DNA from: Nostoc sp. MG11
Lineage (GTDB): Bacteria > Cyanobacteriota > Cyanobacteriia > Cyanobacteriales > Nostocaceae
Assembly (NCBI RefSeq): GCF_014904695.1
Contig: NZ_JACXXN010000033.1
Span: forward strand, 1-61,141
Direction of reading: 5' to 3'
DNA: 61,141 nucleotides
Shown: positions 58,267-61,141 of the stretch, in pieces
Numbering within the stretch: position 1 is the stretch's first letter
Layout of the letters: each line of letters begins with the position of its first letter
Program-made: the position numbers and the translations under genes
Notes under the pieces: generated by a model
Told to the model about the DNA's origin: nothing
Database searches by the model: none
What the model saw: the letters and a program-made list of their open reading frames with translations, nothing else

Positions 58267-58496
58267 ATGTCACAGATCAAAATACTAGATTTAGATAATG
58301 CTTGCTTACTATCTAAATTAAGCCGCGAGATAGGATTGTAGATTTTGAGCTACGCGCATTGGCGATCGCAGGAAAAGGGGATAATTTTGCAAACGCTGCT
58401 GTTAAATAATTAGATGAGTCAACAAAATACGGCAAAGATATGCACAGTAATGCAGTCAATAGTGCTATTAAAAAATGCTTTAAAAGTTTCATTTAA
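58267..58496 (+). pseudogene. broken small-peptide gene
   Basis: An ATG with a strong AAGGAG ribosome binding site starts MSQIKILDLDNACLLSKLSR, which stops after 24 residues. The -1 frame then continues as VDFELRALAIAGKGDNFANA, AVK, stop, LDESTKYGKDMHSNAVNSAI and KKCFKSFI to a final stop at 58494. The first 20 residues resemble leader sequences of small secreted cyanobacterial peptides. One frameshift and one stop would restore about 75 residues. It could also be a functional 24-residue peptide followed by noise. Confidence 0.5.
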
Positions 58497-58595
58497 TTCT
58501 AAATATCACCCTGTAACTAACACCAACCTAAGCCATTCAGCCACCGATGAGATGATGCCAAAAAATAGCAGAATGTTGTAAAAGTTGGAGTAACT

Positions 58596-61141
58596 TTAGC
58601 GACCATTACACTGAATCGGGTTCTGTCTGGAGTTATGAGGACTAACGGTAGATGAATTAGCGCTGAGGACTATTTGTCCTTTAGCGTTTAGCACTGCACC
58701 TGTGGCCTCAACAATACGTTTGGAAGTGGGGGCAGTTGGTTTAGTGGTGACAGGTGGTTGGAAACGTTTGTTATTGCTGGGTTTAAGAGACACCCAATCT
58801 ATTTTGGCTATATCAGGAGTGAGAATATCTTTAGGGTTGGCTGGTAAACCGCCGCGTCCAGTGATTATAAATCGGCTTTGAGCATAACCAGGACTGTAAC
58901 AGCCTTGTGCAATTTCAGTATCAACTGGTATTGTTGGCAACTCTAGCAAGCCACTGTTGGGATCAATCTCAGGTGTGTTCAGTTCCACAGTGCCTTGTGT
59001 ACCAAATTCTGAACTAACAGTGATGTCACTGAATAAAGTTTGACTTTCACGGGGCTGAATGCCATAAATGCCAAAGGCTTTGATATCCACTCTCCCACCT
59101 GTGCCTGTAAAAGCATTAGCAGTGATGTCGCTATTTTCAACAGGCACGGCAACGATGAAGCCTGACGGGGCATCAATATTAATGTTGCCACCATTACCAC
59201 CACCAGCTTGTGCTGTGCCTGCGGTGGTGGTAATTTCAGCGCCACGACGCAGAAGTAGTAAATTAGTTTGTAAGTTAATATTGCCACCATTACCCGATGC
59301 AGATTCGGCGTTTAGTCTGCCACTGTTATCTAGGGTAACTCTAGGTGAGGTGACGATAATATCTCCAGCAGTACCCGTTGTACTTTGAGAGTTAACATAC
59401 AAGCCACTATTAAAGTTTGAACTGTTATCAGAAATGGTGACGAAATCAGCAGCATTAATTTTGATTGCACCAGCATTCCCTTGTCCAAGAGTTTCGGCAG
59501 AAAGTCTAGCGCCATTTCGTAACGAGAAAGAACTAGAATCGATGGTAATATTACCCCCATTGCCTACTGTCCCTGTTTCTACCCTGCTTGTAATTGCACT
59601 AAAAAAACCGTTTTTTCCACCAGCAATGTCAACAGTGCCAGTAACATGAATATTGACATTCCCTGCATCCCCTCGTCCTGCTAGCTGGGTAGCAAATGCT
59701 TCACGAGTACTAGTTAGCACTTGAGCGCCATCAATTAGTGACAGGGTGGTAGCATTGATATCGATATTGCCACCTTTACCTACACTTCCTTCTGCCACCG
59801 TGCTGAAGATATCACCGTTTGCTAGGACAACAGTATCTTTTGCACTCACTGTCACATTCCCCGCACTCCCTTGTCCAAATGTTGAGGCAGAAAGTGTAGC
59901 GCCATCTCGTAACGAGAAAGAACTAGAATTGATGGTAATATTACCCCCATTGCCTACTGTCCCATTTGCCACAGAACTGAAAATCGAACTTAAACCATTT
60001 TCCCCCCCAGCAATGTCAACAGTGCCAGTAGCATTAATATTGATACTCCCCGCATCCCCCAATGCACCACGAGTACTAGTTTGCAGTTGAGCGCCATCAA
60101 TTAGTGATAGTGTTGCAGCATTGATGTCAATATTGCCACCTTTTCCTACAACCCCTGCACCCACCGTGCTAAAGATATCACCGTTGACTAGGAAAACAGT
60201 ATCTTTTGCACTCACTGCCACATTTCCTGCATTCCCTTGTCCACGGGTTGAGGCAGAAAGTGTAGCACCATCTCGTAAAGAGAAAGAACCAGAATCAATG
60301 GTAATGTTACCCCCATTGCCAACTGTCCCATTTGCCACAAAGCTGCCAATACCACTAATAAAACTATTTTCCCTACCAGCAATGTCAACAGTGCCAGTAA
60401 CATGAATATTGACATTCCCTGCATCCCCTCGTCCTGCTGGCTGGGTAGTAAATGCTTCACGAGTACTGGTTAGCACTTGAGCACCATCAATCAGTGACAG
60501 GGTTGTAGCCTTGATGTCGATATTGCCACCTTTACCGATACCCCCTGCTTCCACCGTGCTAAAGATGTAAGCATTTGCCAGGGAAACAGCATCTTTTGCA
60601 CTTACTGTCACATTCCCAGCATTCCCTTGTCCACGAGTTTCGGCAGAAAGTCTAGCGCCATCTTGTAATGAAAAAGAACCAGAATCGATGGTAATGTTAC
60701 CCCCATTGCCTTGTGATCCCACGCGCACATTATTAAAAACTACACTCCCATCAGCAATTTTGATTTCTCCGGTAGCATTAAGCGTAATATTTCCTGCAAC
60801 AGTTTCAGGTGTCCCCAAACCTTGCCCAATACCAGCACTTAGGATAGTTCCTCCTAAAAGCTCTAGATTTCTGGCATTGACTGCAATATTACCGCCACCA
60901 GCCCCAGTTACAAATACACCTGAACTATTGGTGAGGGATACCGAAGCTAGTGCAACATTCTCAGGAAATCTCAAGCTGAGATCATCACCATCTACACCCA
61001 GCGCTACAGTACCAGATTCACCCAATCCTCCTAACTCGACTCGCCCACCAAAAGCATTTAATCGTCCCCCATCCATATTGATATCACCGCCTACCAACAG
61101 CAAACTATTGCCATCTGGTACGCGCAAAACTATTGAGTTAT
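58596..61141 (-). CDS. large two-partner-secretion exoprotein, C-terminal part (runs off the window)
   Basis: At least 848 codons, open to the right edge; the true start and TPS domain lie beyond it. The visible part begins RVPDGNSLLLVGGDI, which in relatives follows the haemagglutinin domain. It then contains many beta-helix repeats of the form GNGGNITIDSGSFSLRDGA and AGNVTVSAKDTV, which recur at DNA level as imperfect units of roughly 300 bp. The end carries GNGGNINIDAPSGFIVAVP, TEIAQGCYSPG and FIITGRGGLP, matching the exoprotein at 17833. The two are paralogues. A secreted or surface role is expected. No TpsB partner is seen. Confidence 0.85.
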   Translation of the reverse strand, partial: NSIVLRVPDGNSLLLVGGDINMDGGRLNAFGGRVELGGLGESGTVALGVDGDDLSLRFPENVALASVSLTNSSGVFVTGAGGGNIAVNARNLELLGGTILSAGIGQGLGTPETVAGNITLNATGEIKIADGSVVFNNVRVGSQGNGGNITIDSGSFSLQDGARLSAETRGQGNAGNVTVSAKDAVSLANAYIFSTVEAGGIGKGGNIDIKATTLSLIDGAQVLTSTREAFTTQPAGRGDAGNVNIHVTGTVDIAGRENSFISGIGSFVANGTVGNGGNITIDSGSFSLRDGATLSASTRGQGNAGNVAVSAKDTVFLVNGDIFSTVGAGVVGKGGNIDINAATLSLIDGAQLQTSTRGALGDAGSININATGTVDIAGGENGLSSIFSSVANGTVGNGGNITINSSSFSLRDGATLSASTFGQGSAGNVTVSAKDTVVLANGDIFSTVAEGSVGKGGNIDINATTLSLIDGAQVLTSTREAFATQLAGRGDAGNVNIHVTGTVDIAGGKNGFFSAITSRVETGTVGNGGNITIDSSSFSLRNGARLSAETLGQGNAGAIKINAADFVTISDNSSNFNSGLYVNSQSTTGTAGDIIVTSPRVTLDNSGRLNAESASGNGGNINLQTNLLLLRRGAEITTTAGTAQAGGGNGGNINIDAPSGFIVAVPVENSDITANAFTGTGGRVDIKAFGIYGIQPRESQTLFSDITVSSEFGTQGTVELNTPEIDPNSGLLELPTIPVDTEIAQGCYSPGYAQSRFIITGRGGLPANPKDILTPDIAKIDWVSLKPSNNKRFQPPVTTKPTAPTSKRIVEATGAVLNAKGQIVLSANSSTVSPHNSRQNPIQCNGR

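Overview
The window looks like chromosome (or a large replicon) from a filamentous cyanobacterium of the Nostocales, close to Nostoc. Three things support this: many HIP1-type GCGATCGC octamers, cyanobacterial photosynthesis genes (psb30, and petC-petA for the cytochrome b6f complex), and abundant Nostoc-style heptanucleotide tandem repeats (STRR) and small palindromic repeats. A GAF-GAF-PAS adenylate cyclase of the Anabaena CyaB type and a protein related to the Mo-dependent nitrogenase C-terminal family fit the same group. The species cannot be named from sequence reading alone.

Layout. 0-13 kb is mostly housekeeping and conserved cyanobacterial genes: a short NB-ARC ATPase, a creatininase-family amidohydrolase, a cupin, a HAD phosphatase, RecJ, the 43-residue PSII subunit Psb30, a YkgJ-like cysteine-cluster protein and two half-size UPF0016/TMEM165 membrane proteins. 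At 12.4-13.2 kb a short peptide with a double-glycine leader lies upstream of a cysteine-rich partner and resembles a RiPP precursor locus. 13.9-16.5 kb is the adenylate cyclase. 17.5-24 kb concerns the cell surface and secretion: a repeat-containing proline-rich peptide, a two-partner-secretion exoprotein, a subtilisin-like protease and an HlyD-type membrane fusion protein. 24-32 kb holds an SDR/NmrA protein, exonuclease III, a glycosyltransferase, a zinc-ribbon protein, a zinc alcohol dehydrogenase, a DUF433/DUF5615 pair and a Uma2-type protein.

32.2-47.0 kb is a complete subtype I-D CRISPR-Cas system on the minus strand. Gene order is cas10d-csc2-csc1-cas3-(2OG-Fe(II) oxygenase)-cas6-cas4-cas1-cas2, then a leader region and an array with 37-bp repeats. 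I count 39 repeats, including one isolated degenerate copy and one split by a transposon, and 36 normal-length spacers of 33-42 bp. The array is interrupted three times: by a 780-bp IS1-family element inside one repeat, by a 265-bp non-repeat stretch, and by a 375-bp interval at the old end that carries a 104-codon ORF between degenerate repeats. The most unusual gene is the dioxygenase-like protein, whose reading frame overlaps the cas6 start. The operon is followed by two more DUF433/DUF5615 pairs, a WYL-type regulator like the one reported to control the I-D system of Synechocystis, and a broken second copy of that regulator.

50-57 kb returns to core genes: a fructosamine-kinase-like protein, an M16 peptidase, tatC, a CsaA-like tRNA-binding protein, a DUF3067 protein and petC-petA. 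TatC is relevant here because Rieske proteins are typical Tat substrates. The end of the window holds a remnant of an LLM-class flavin monooxygenase gene, a helix-turn-helix protein, a broken small-peptide gene and a second large exoprotein that runs off the right edge.

All assignments come from reading motifs and family resemblance; no database search was run.
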